From Leeuwenhoekiella sp. MAR_2009_132 (GTDB taxonomy: Bacteria; Bacteroidota; Bacteroidia; Flavobacteriales; Flavobacteriaceae): a stretch of DNA of 64,000 nucleotides. Made by a program: the position numbers and the translations under genes. This document shows, in pieces, positions 56,929 to 64,000 of the stretch. Below the pieces are notes generated by a model. The model was not told where the DNA came from. It worked only from the letters and a program-made list of their open reading frames with translations, and did no database searches. Every line of letters starts with the position of its first letter. Position 1 is the stretch's first letter. The stretch spans positions 255,501 to 319,500 of the forward strand of contig NZ_JHZY01000004.1 of assembly GCF_000687915.1 (NCBI RefSeq), in the 5' to 3' direction.

Positions 56929-57711
56929 TTAGTCTTTTAAAGAAACAATTTCTTTGCTTAAAACGGAATCTTTTATATAGGTTTTTAATGCTAAATCCTG
57001 TAGTGCAACTTCCTGTAATGCCAATGTAGCGACCAAAGTTGCCCCTAATTTAGAAAGGTGTGTATCATCGTGTTTTTCGGTTTTGTAATACGTGTTTTCA
57101 CCGGCTGCAAAATGCAAATGCAGCTGTTTAGAATCTTCTACTCCATAGCCTTTTTCAAGTCTTTCTGTTAGAAATTGAAGGTCTATAAATGGTACATTAA
57201 GATCTTTTGCGGTCATGCGTGCTACTAGCGGATAGTCCCCGTGGGTATCTACTAAAACACCGGCATCATTAAAATTACGTCGCACAATAGACGACAGCAG
57301 AACGGGAATCGCACCTTTAGCTCGTGACTCGTTTACAAATCGCTCCAAATTGTAGCGGTATTGTGTAAACGGGAAGGTGTAGCGTGTGCTGTCTAAAATT
57401 TTTTCGTCATTATGACCAAATTGTACAAATAGATAATCCCCCGTCTTCAACGAATCTAAAACTACCTGCCAGCGGCCTTCTGTTATAAAACTTTTACTAC
57501 TGCGACCGTTTACTGCGTGATTACTTATAGTTAAGGAATCACTCACAAGCCCCGGAAGCATTTGTCCCCAGCCGTGTTCAGGATTAACCTCAGGATTTTT
57601 TTTATCTGCCATTGTTGAATCTCCTATGAGATACAATGTGGTTTTTTGCTGCGCGGAAACTAACGTAACCCAAGCAAATAAGAAACTAAAGAGTAGCTGT
57701 TTTAAATTCAT
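56929..57711 (-). CDS. GDSL/SGNH esterase, rhamnogalacturonan acetylesterase-like (CE12)
   Basis: A 260-residue exported esterase (signal ending near LVSAQQ). The block I GDST is at 30-33 with nucleophile Ser32, block II includes Gly69 (NGRSSKSF), block III is GHND at 99-102, and the block V Asp-x-x-His is DTHLSKLGA near 216-224. These match rhamnogalacturonan acetylesterases, which remove acetyl groups from pectin backbones. It starts 3 bases after the esterase-CE8 gene. Confidence 0.87.
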   Translation of the reverse strand: MNLKQLLFSFLFAWVTLVSAQQKTTLYLIGDSTMADKKNPEVNPEHGWGQMLPGLVSDSLTISNHAVNGRSSKSFITEGRWQVVLDSLKTGDYLFVQFGHNDEKILDSTRYTFPFTQYRYNLERFVNESRAKGAIPVLLSSIVRRNFNDAGVLVDTHGDYPLVARMTAKDLNVPFIDLQFLTERLEKGYGVEDSKQLHLHFAAGENTYYKTEKHDDTHLSKLGATLVATLALQEVALQDLALKTYIKDSVLSKEIVSLKD

Positions 57712-57714
57712 TTT

Positions 57715-59607
57715 TTAATTGTTTAAGATTGAAGAATATGCATCAGGATTCCAGTTATCATGGCCATTTAAAACGGAAGCTTTAGTGTATTGTGCCAACT
57801 CGTTTTCATAAATCTGATGCGACCACCATACGCGTTCTTGCGGGTTTGCTCCTGCACCGCTGCTGTTATATTCCGCATAAAAAACCGTGCGCTCTTTGTG
57901 GGGAAACATGACATCGCCATCCCAGACTTCCCATCCTTCGGGAAGTATGTGGGCTCCCAGTTTACAATTTAAAAAAACGGTTTTCGCATAGGGTCTCCAG
58001 GGTCTGCCTAGATAAACTTTTGAGACTGCAGCATCTGCAGTAAGTGTACAATCTGAAAATACATAACCGTATTGCTGTCTTGCTGGGGTTGAAGCTGCCG
58101 TAACATAAGAATCTGCCAAACTTTTAATCTCACAATTGTCAAAGAATGCGGTTGCCTGCCCAAATATAAAATCTGTAGTTCCCTCAATATAGCAATTTTC
58201 AAATAGCATACGGTTGTCTTCGCCGGCAGTATAAACAGTATCCTGACATCCTAAAATTTTACAATTTTTAAATACAGAACGATCTCCTGCTGCGTGTAAT
58301 GATACTGCCTGACCTTTATTACACCACGTATTTTGTATGGTTAAATTTTCAGCATAAAAATCCTGTCCCTCAACTTTTAAAGTAGCCGAAGTAAACGTAC
58401 TCAAAACCTCCCGGGTCACCGCATCTACTTTCCCTGAATAATCGCTGTTTACCAGAATAACCTGATCACGGTCTTCTCCTATTAGGGCAATCTTTCGCTT
58501 CCAGGCTGGGATGGTGATTTTCTCGTTGTAAATTCCTTTTTTTATAAATATACGTACGTAATCAGGACCCAAATCGCGGGTACTATTTATGGCTTCCTGT
58601 ATACTTTTAAAATCACCACTGTCGTCTTGAGCAACTGTAATCTTGTGGTAAACACGAGCTGTTTCCGCAATAAAAATCCGGTTTAAAAATGATAGGCTAT
58701 ACTGTAATGTTTTTTCAAACCAGGGATTCATTAACCAGAACGAATGCGGTGTTTCTGGGATGGTATGTACTTCATTATAAATCCCGTACTCGTTTAATTG
58801 AGAAACCATATCATCACGACCAGCGTGAAAACGAGATACGGTACTGTTTATAAAAAGCGTGGGTGGTGTAGTGGCATTTACATATTCTAATGGAGAAGCT
58901 TCTCTCCAGTTTTTTGGGTTTTGATCCTGTAAACCGCCTAGCCACTTCCCTGCGATCTCACTTTCTTCAGCCTCCGGGTGAATAAAAGAAACGATACCGT
59001 CAACATTAATAATTGCCTGCACTACATCTGACGTTTTATAATCTATACTATCAAATCTTTTTGAATTACCTGTAACTCCTACTAAAGTGGCCAGTTGAGC
59101 ACCGGCAGAATTACCCAGAATTGCAATTTGATCTGGATTGATGTTGTACTTCTCTGCGTGATCCCTCATAAATCGTAAAGCCGTTTTTAAATCTAAAACC
59201 GCCCCGGGAAAAGGTGTATCTGTGCTTAAACGGTATTCTGCAGTAACTGCTACAAACCCATTGTTAGCTAAATGCTGTGCCATAGGCCTTACATTTTCTT
59301 TACTTCCACTAATCCAGCCACCTCCAAAAACCAGCAAAACCGCTGGACTTGTTACTGATTTATTCTTGGGGTAATACACGTCTGCTTTTAAATCTTTACC
59401 AGAAACACGGGCATAAACGACGTCTTCTTCCGCAGAAAATTGGCCTTCTTTTAAAGTTGTGACCGGTGTGATAAACGGATACTCTTTTTTTAGTTTCTGA
59501 TAAGTGGTGCTAATCGTGTAAGGTTTTACCTCAATCTCCTTTTTCTGTGCAATACAACTACCGGTAAGTATTAAAAAAAGAGTTAACAGGTTTAAAATTC
59601 TATACAT
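57715..59607 (-). CDS. alpha/beta-hydrolase esterase fused to pectin methylesterase (CE8)
   Basis: A 630-residue exported fusion. Residues about 60-310 are an alpha/beta hydrolase of the BD-FAE or HSL type: oxyanion-hole GGGW at 95-98, nucleophile Ser167 in GNSAG, and His288 (TPHSF) as candidate base. Residues about 322-625 are a CE8 right-handed helix: Gln433 (KGQAVSLHAAGDR), Asp456 (GCQDT), Asp479 (EGTTDFIFG) and Arg535 (GRPWRPY), the complete catalytic set. It should demethylate and deacylate pectin. Signal peptidase I or II is open, as Cys18 lies at an atypical lipobox. It follows GH43 by 7 bases. Confidence 0.88.
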   Translation of the reverse strand: MYRILNLLTLFLILTGSCIAQKKEIEVKPYTISTTYQKLKKEYPFITPVTTLKEGQFSAEEDVVYARVSGKDLKADVYYPKNKSVTSPAVLLVFGGGWISGSKENVRPMAQHLANNGFVAVTAEYRLSTDTPFPGAVLDLKTALRFMRDHAEKYNINPDQIAILGNSAGAQLATLVGVTGNSKRFDSIDYKTSDVVQAIINVDGIVSFIHPEAEESEIAGKWLGGLQDQNPKNWREASPLEYVNATTPPTLFINSTVSRFHAGRDDMVSQLNEYGIYNEVHTIPETPHSFWLMNPWFEKTLQYSLSFLNRIFIAETARVYHKITVAQDDSGDFKSIQEAINSTRDLGPDYVRIFIKKGIYNEKITIPAWKRKIALIGEDRDQVILVNSDYSGKVDAVTREVLSTFTSATLKVEGQDFYAENLTIQNTWCNKGQAVSLHAAGDRSVFKNCKILGCQDTVYTAGEDNRMLFENCYIEGTTDFIFGQATAFFDNCEIKSLADSYVTAASTPARQQYGYVFSDCTLTADAAVSKVYLGRPWRPYAKTVFLNCKLGAHILPEGWEVWDGDVMFPHKERTVFYAEYNSSGAGANPQERVWWSHQIYENELAQYTKASVLNGHDNWNPDAYSSILNN

Positions 59608-59614
59608 CGCTTTT

Positions 59615-61264
59615 TTATTTTATAATTCTAAAAAAATCAAAGTCTGCGTAACCGCCACGTTTTGCATCTAGACTGCTTACGCTAAATATACCCACTTTTG
59701 CTCCCACCCATTTTCCGGGTTTGGCGGTGAATGCTTTTCCTATTTTTTTAAACGCTTTCCCATCTTCACTATAGCTAAACCTGCAAGTCGCATCGGGTGC
59801 ACTTACTTCAACTTTAAAATAAGCAGTGTTTGTAGCAATTCGTTTTACCTCATTTGTAAACTCATCTGCACCGTTCTCTGCATCTAGCGCCTGTGTTTGC
59901 TCAATAAAAAATCCGTCTTTATCGTGTGTTAAGGTGAGTGTTGCATAGTGCATCCCAAAAATCATTAAGCCCGCCCGTTTACCCGTAGTTGCTTCTTCAG
60001 GTTCTAATTTAACAAGTGTAGTTGCTGTAAACTGTGGTGACGGAAACTTCTGAAGGAGTAAGTTAGGCGTCATCCACAAATTTGGTTGTCGTGTTTCAGG
60101 CTTTATAGAAAACAAGCGCAGGTATTCTTTACCGCGTATTTGCGCACTCCACATTACATTAGGATTTGCCTGCCACTGCCATTGTATTCCTAAAGTATCG
60201 GTATTAAATTCGTCTGTTTCAGGTGGTGTTGCAATAGGATATATTAAGTCTACTTTCGGCTTTGTATAGGCTAATACCGGCTCTCCTATTCCATTATTAT
60301 CAAAATCCTTACCCATAACCGGCCAATCATTTTTCCACGATATAGGCTGAAGGTGGACCACACGACCATAGACATCTTTATCCTGAAAATGAAAAAACCA
60401 GTCTTCACCCTGCCCAGTTGCCACCCAGGCTCCCTGATGCGGACCATTAATCAATGTACTCCCCTGCTCTAAAACGACTTGCTCTTCATAAGGCCCATAC
60501 ACGTTTTTAGATCGAAGAATTAATTGCCAGCCGGTACTTACCCCGCCTGCAGGTGCAAAAATATAGTAGTAGCCATTGCGTTTGTAAAATTTAGACCCTT
60601 CTACAGTAGGGTGATTTTCATGACCATCAAAAACGTGCTTGCCGGCGTCAAGAACTTGTGTTGCTTCTACATTCATTCTATGTACGGTAAGTAAGCTTTT
60701 TACACCGGCGCGACTTCCTGCCCACCCGTGTACTAAATATGCATTACCATCATCATCCCAAAGCGGACATGGGTCTATTGCTCCTTTAGCTTTGAATACT
60801 AAAACAGGCTCATCCCATTCACCTCGTGGATCTTTTGTTTTAATGCGGAAAATCCCCTGATCAGGATCACCCCAGAAGATGTAAAATTCGTTATTGTGAT
60901 ACCGTATACTGGGTGCCCAAACACCATTACCATGCTGCGGAATACTAAATACCTCATCTGGAAACTGCCTGGGTAATGCATAATTTATAAGTTGCCAGTT
61001 TACCAAATCACGGGAATGTAATATTGGTAATCCCGGAGCAGCATTAAAACTTGAAGACGTCATATAAAAATCCCCATCAACACCCACAACATCTGGGTCT
61101 GAATAATCTGCGTGAAGTATGGGATTTGTATAGGTACCGTTTTTCTGATCTGCAACCCAAACTTGCGAAATACTTTTTTGAGCCGCACTCGTAAAGCTTT
61201 GTGCGAGTATATAGGCAAAGAGTGATATCCGTTTTAAATATTCCATAAGGTTTAGATTCTGCAT
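59615..61264 (-). CDS. GH43-family glycoside hydrolase
   Basis: A 549-residue exported enzyme. The five-bladed propeller (about 40-340) has the catalytic residues Asp56 (DYSDPDV), Asp165 (GAIDPCP, the pKa modulator) and Glu223 (PTVEGSKFYKR, the acid). The C-terminal 200 residues are a beta-sandwich (LLQKFPSPQFTATTLVKLEP) common to xylosidase/arabinofuranosidase-type GH43. On context it probably trims arabinose, xylose or galactose side chains of pectin. Numbering starts at the Met at 61264; a Met at 61246 gives a shorter leader. A hairpin (61276-61312) separates it from susD. Confidence 0.88.
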   Translation of the reverse strand: MQNLNLMEYLKRISLFAYILAQSFTSAAQKSISQVWVADQKNGTYTNPILHADYSDPDVVGVDGDFYMTSSSFNAAPGLPILHSRDLVNWQLINYALPRQFPDEVFSIPQHGNGVWAPSIRYHNNEFYIFWGDPDQGIFRIKTKDPRGEWDEPVLVFKAKGAIDPCPLWDDDGNAYLVHGWAGSRAGVKSLLTVHRMNVEATQVLDAGKHVFDGHENHPTVEGSKFYKRNGYYYIFAPAGGVSTGWQLILRSKNVYGPYEEQVVLEQGSTLINGPHQGAWVATGQGEDWFFHFQDKDVYGRVVHLQPISWKNDWPVMGKDFDNNGIGEPVLAYTKPKVDLIYPIATPPETDEFNTDTLGIQWQWQANPNVMWSAQIRGKEYLRLFSIKPETRQPNLWMTPNLLLQKFPSPQFTATTLVKLEPEEATTGKRAGLMIFGMHYATLTLTHDKDGFFIEQTQALDAENGADEFTNEVKRIATNTAYFKVEVSAPDATCRFSYSEDGKAFKKIGKAFTAKPGKWVGAKVGIFSVSSLDAKRGGYADFDFFRIIK

Positions 61265-61275
61265 TATTCTAAAAC

Positions 61276-61312
61276 AGAAAAAAGCTTAACCGAAACCGGC
61301 AAGCTTTTTTCT
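61276..61312 (-). terminator. hairpin between susD and the pectin enzymes
   Basis: A 12-base stem (61276-61287 with 61301-61312) encloses a smaller GC hairpin, and T-runs lie within the stem on the minus strand. It lies between the susD stop and the GH43 start, so it may partly stop transcription or protect the 3' end of the susCD message, giving more SusCD than enzyme. Confidence 0.65.
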
Positions 61313-61334
61313 TTGTTTTTGCAATTAATTAAGG

Positions 61335-62963
61335 CTATTGATACGCAGGATTTTGTTGAAAATCTCTGTTTTGATTTAAATCGATAGCGGTTTGTGGTAA
61401 AGGTCTAAGAATTTTTAATTCGCCGTTAGCTCCTTGAAAATTAGCTTCATTAACCAGATAGTGATAAGCAGAAGCACGCTCAACCAATTTGCCGGTACGC
61501 TTTAGATCAAACCAACGGTGATACTCTCCTAATAATTCACGTCCACGCTCATCAAGAATATAATCTATATCAAAGTCTCCCGCTTGCGCTGGTACAACTC
61601 CTGCACGGCGACGTACTTCGTTAAGACGTAATAAACCCGTTGCCGGATCGCCTGCCTGAAGATATGCTTCTGCAGCGATTAAATAGGTTTCTCCTAATCG
61701 TGATAAAATAATATCTCTTCTGCTGGTACTTCCACCAAATGGAGCTGCAGGATCATCAAATTTTCTAACCGGAATAGTTTGATAATCTGTTGAAGGATTT
61801 ACTGAAGGTACATAACTACCATAGTCGTGATAAACAGCTTCTGGATGTGCAGCCATATAAGCAGCCTTGTCTGCAGGAGTTGCCTCCCAGGCTGGTGCGT
61901 AATAATGCGCTACAGGAAGAGTACTCGTATCTTCTACATCGTAAAAGTCAAAATAACGATTATAAACCTCAACCATAAATGTCGCATTATAACGGGTATC
62001 GTCTTCAGTAAACAAATCAATAGCAAATTGAGTAGGACATAATAAATACCTTCTACTCGGTGCATTGCCAGCTACTTCAGTTCCACCTTGATACGGTCCA
62101 AAATACGATGTTTGTTGATGCCCCAAAGTCTGAGGGTCGGTACTCACCGATTTAGGATCATATTGTACAGAAAATAATGTTTCTGAATTAATTGCATACG
62201 TGGGATTACCCGGTGCCCATAATTCATCAAATGGCAGCGTTAAACGCTCTCCTGCAATCGCAGCATCTGCATAACTTGCAGCCGTATCAAAATCTGCCTG
62301 CGTACCAAAATCTTCATAACCTCTGGTTAAGTACACTTTAGCTAATAAATGGTTTACGGCACGCTGTGTTACTTTTCCCTGAAAAGCACCTGTAGCTACC
62401 TGATTTAGTGCTCCTTCTAGTTCAGTGATAATAAAACTGTAGATATTCTCTGCAGAATCACGGTCAAAACTAAGGACCGGCTCTTTAAAATATTCTGTAA
62501 CCAAAGGCACACCTCCATAAGTTTGAACCAATAAGAAATAGGCATTTGCTCTTAAATAGCGCACCTGTCCTATTTGCTGCGTAAGTACACTGGTATTTGC
62601 AGTTAAGTCTGCATAAAAAATAGCGGTATTTGCGGTTTGAATCGCTTTATAAGCGTTATCATACAGTGCTGCTACACCTTCAGATGAAGGGTTAAGATCT
62701 GTATACTGGCTTAATCCCGTAGGTTCGGCATCACGACCTTCAGCATATAAATCTGTTCCGCAGGCATACAACCATGGTTCATTTCCGTAAAGTTCACGTA
62801 GTTGTGAATAATTTGCATTAATCAACGACTGATATCCTTCTGCTGTAAGATAGAATTCTTCGGCAACGGCAAACGACTCATTTTCCTCCTCTAAAAAATC
62901 CTGACAACTGGTCACCGCGAGCAGCAGTACCAGACATCCTATTATATATCTTGTCTTTTTCAT
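61335..62963 (-). CDS. SusD/RagB-family outer-membrane lipoprotein, pectin locus
   Basis: A 542-residue SusD lipoprotein (lipid Cys20, then QDFLEEENESFAVAEEFY). The helical core has IGQVRYLRANAYFLLVQTYG and SRLGETYLIAAEAYLQAGDP, and the end has ELLGEYHRWFDLKRTGKLVE, all standard. It starts 4 bases after susC. The ligand is expected to be a pectin-derived oligosaccharide judging by the enzymes behind it. Confidence 0.93.
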   Translation of the reverse strand: MKKTRYIIGCLVLLLAVTSCQDFLEEENESFAVAEEFYLTAEGYQSLINANYSQLRELYGNEPWLYACGTDLYAEGRDAEPTGLSQYTDLNPSSEGVAALYDNAYKAIQTANTAIFYADLTANTSVLTQQIGQVRYLRANAYFLLVQTYGGVPLVTEYFKEPVLSFDRDSAENIYSFIITELEGALNQVATGAFQGKVTQRAVNHLLAKVYLTRGYEDFGTQADFDTAASYADAAIAGERLTLPFDELWAPGNPTYAINSETLFSVQYDPKSVSTDPQTLGHQQTSYFGPYQGGTEVAGNAPSRRYLLCPTQFAIDLFTEDDTRYNATFMVEVYNRYFDFYDVEDTSTLPVAHYYAPAWEATPADKAAYMAAHPEAVYHDYGSYVPSVNPSTDYQTIPVRKFDDPAAPFGGSTSRRDIILSRLGETYLIAAEAYLQAGDPATGLLRLNEVRRRAGVVPAQAGDFDIDYILDERGRELLGEYHRWFDLKRTGKLVERASAYHYLVNEANFQGANGELKILRPLPQTAIDLNQNRDFQQNPAYQ

Positions 62964-62967
62964 CTTC

Positions 62968-64000
62968 TTAAAATTTTAAATTAAAACCTACCTGATAGGT
63001 AACATAACTAGGTCTTCCTGTTTGAAGTGATGCCCCTGCCCACTCGGGATCGTACCCGTCATACTCTGTAAAAACAAATGGATTGAGTACGTTAGCATAC
63101 ACGCGTAGCTGCGAAAGGTTAAGAGATTCTAATGCTTTACCACTTAAGTTATATCCTAAGGCTATGTTTTTTACTTTAACAAAAGACGCATCTCTGTAAT
63201 AGCCTACTCCATTATTTCTCCAAAAACTACCTTCATTACGAGGTTGTGGATGTGTGTTAGAAGCTCTGGCAGGAATACCGGCATCGTTTGCAGGTATATA
63301 CCAGTCTATATCTAATTTTTGACGACCGCGATCACGGGTATCTGCAAAATTTGCATGGTAATTACTATAAACTAAAACTCCCTGCGTAACAATTACTGAA
63401 GTAGAAAGGTCAAAATTCTTAACGCGTAAAGAGCTAAAGAAACTACCCGTCCAGTCTGGATTTGTAGATCCTAAAATAACACGATCTGCATCTGGTGTAT
63501 ATTTACCGTCACCATTAACATCGAGAAGTTTTTCCTGCCCTTCTTTTAACCCATAACCTGCAGCTTCATCAATCTCGTCTGCTTGCCAGATTCCGGTAAA
63601 CTTGTAATTATAAAGCGCATCTAGCGATTCTCCTATAAACAAGTTATTACCCACATCATCTACCTGATCCTGCCCGTAAATAGAGCGTAATTCATTAGTA
63701 TTTTTAGTAAAAGTAAACGACGTTGTCCAGGTGATATCTTCTGTTTGAATATTGCGTGTTGTGAGTGCGATCTCTACCCCACGGTTACTTACAGAAGCAA
63801 CGTTTGCTGCGATATTTGCAAAACCGGTTTCACTTGGTAAATCCTGAGTAAATAGTAGATCATCAGATAAACGATCATAAACATCAATACTACCTGTAAT
63901 ACGATCTCTATATAAACCGAAATCAAGACCTACGTTAAATTCACGGGTACGTTCCCACTTTAATTGTGCGTTTGCAATCTGGTTAGATATAAATCCGTTT
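62968..64000 (-). CDS. SusC-family TonB-dependent transporter, 5' part beyond window
   Basis: The C-terminal 343 residues of a SusC transporter barrel. The frame stays open to the window edge: reading in from base 64000 I find KWERTREFNVGLDFGLYRDR, then LPSETGFANIAANVASVSNR, and EIALTTRNIQTEDITWTTSF, all typical of SusC barrels. Nearer the end are EKLLDVNGDGKYTPDADRVI and the final GFNLKF. The plug and TonB box are missing only because the window ends. It is the upstream partner of the susD at 61335-62963. Confidence 0.93.
   Translation of the reverse strand, partial: NGFISNQIANAQLKWERTREFNVGLDFGLYRDRITGSIDVYDRLSDDLLFTQDLPSETGFANIAANVASVSNRGVEIALTTRNIQTEDITWTTSFTFTKNTNELRSIYGQDQVDDVGNNLFIGESLDALYNYKFTGIWQADEIDEAAGYGLKEGQEKLLDVNGDGKYTPDADRVILGSTNPDWTGSFFSSLRVKNFDLSTSVIVTQGVLVYSNYHANFADTRDRGRQKLDIDWYIPANDAGIPARASNTHPQPRNEGSFWRNNGVGYYRDASFVKVKNIALGYNLSGKALESLNLSQLRVYANVLNPFVFTEYDGYDPEWAGASLQTGRPSYVTYQVGFNLKF

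Noticed and set aside
62968..63654. A separate short gene starting at a GTG at 63654
   Set aside because: The frame has no stop upstream to base 64000 and the translation is continuous SusC barrel, so this is an internal codon.
1..64000. CRISPR arrays, tRNA or rRNA genes, insertion sequences, prophage genes
   Set aside because: I saw no repeat-spacer arrays, transposase or integrase motifs, or cloverleaf-like segments; a dedicated tRNA or ncRNA scan was not possible.

Overview
This window is a stretch of chromosome from a carbohydrate-degrading Bacteroidota, most likely a marine or plant-associated member of the Flavobacteriaceae. The evidence is low GC with AT-rich spacers, four SusC/SusD pairs, many lipoproteins, a FecI/FecR sigma and anti-sigma pair, and -7 elements fitting the Bacteroidota consensus TAnnTTTG. 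I cannot fix the genus from sequence alone. No rRNA, tRNA, CRISPR array, insertion sequence or prophage was seen.

Layout. (1) 1-2087: a ribulose-monophosphate pair, hxlA (cut by the window edge) and hxlB, facing an AraC-type regulator. Two copies of a 14-base direct repeat lie between them. (2) 2098-11333: a minus-strand signalling and uptake locus read in the order sigma factor, FecR anti-sigma, SusC with an STN signalling domain, SusD, an unknown lipoprotein and a di-haem peroxidase. It holds no glycanase. (3) 11484-29518: a large minus-strand N-acetylglucosamine utilisation locus: susC, susD, a fasciclin/DNRLRE surface lipoprotein, a GH16-like lipoprotein, nagB, a GH20, a sodium symporter, nagA, a second GH20, a NagB-PIG-L fusion, a second symporter and cutC. 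A divergent LacI regulator (29769-30797) and a 32-base perfect palindrome over the -33 region of the susC promoter explain its control. (4) 31065-40966: a GH127-type arabinofuranosidase with LamG, a DUF1080 protein, a small tautomerase, a dehydrogenase and a third SusCD pair. (5) 41239-54300: mostly housekeeping. It has a DUF808 membrane protein, an SdiA-regulated-like protein, a 1201-residue outer-membrane fusion, a molybdate transporter operon with its own molbindin, a DsbA/FrnE thioredoxin-fold protein, a Yip1 membrane protein, an amine-oxidase-like flavoprotein and a TPR protein. (6) 54503-64000: a pectin and uronate locus: susC (cut by the window edge), susD, GH43, an alpha/beta hydrolase-CE8 fusion, a rhamnogalacturonan acetylesterase-like GDSL enzyme, a fructuronate-reductase-like SDR, uxuA and kdgF.

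How the parts work together. In region 3, glycan fragments would enter through SusCD, the two GH20 enzymes would release GlcNAc, the symporters would import it, and NagA and NagB would turn GlcNAc-6-P into fructose-6-P. In region 6, esterases strip acetyl and methyl groups, GH43 trims side chains, KdgF opens unsaturated uronates, and the SDR plus UxuA carry fructuronate to 2-keto-3-deoxygluconate. The uronate isomerase, KDG kinase and polysaccharide lyases expected with it are not in view and may lie beyond 64000.

The three loci I find most worth pursuing are the outer-membrane fusion at 43424-47029 (a phosphatase domain that has lost its metal ligands, a middle segment with kinase-like motifs resembling Fam20C/HipA, and a barrel), the FecI/FecR-SusCD-peroxidase locus, and the NagB-PIG-L fusion that sits in one operon with a second stand-alone NagB and NagA.
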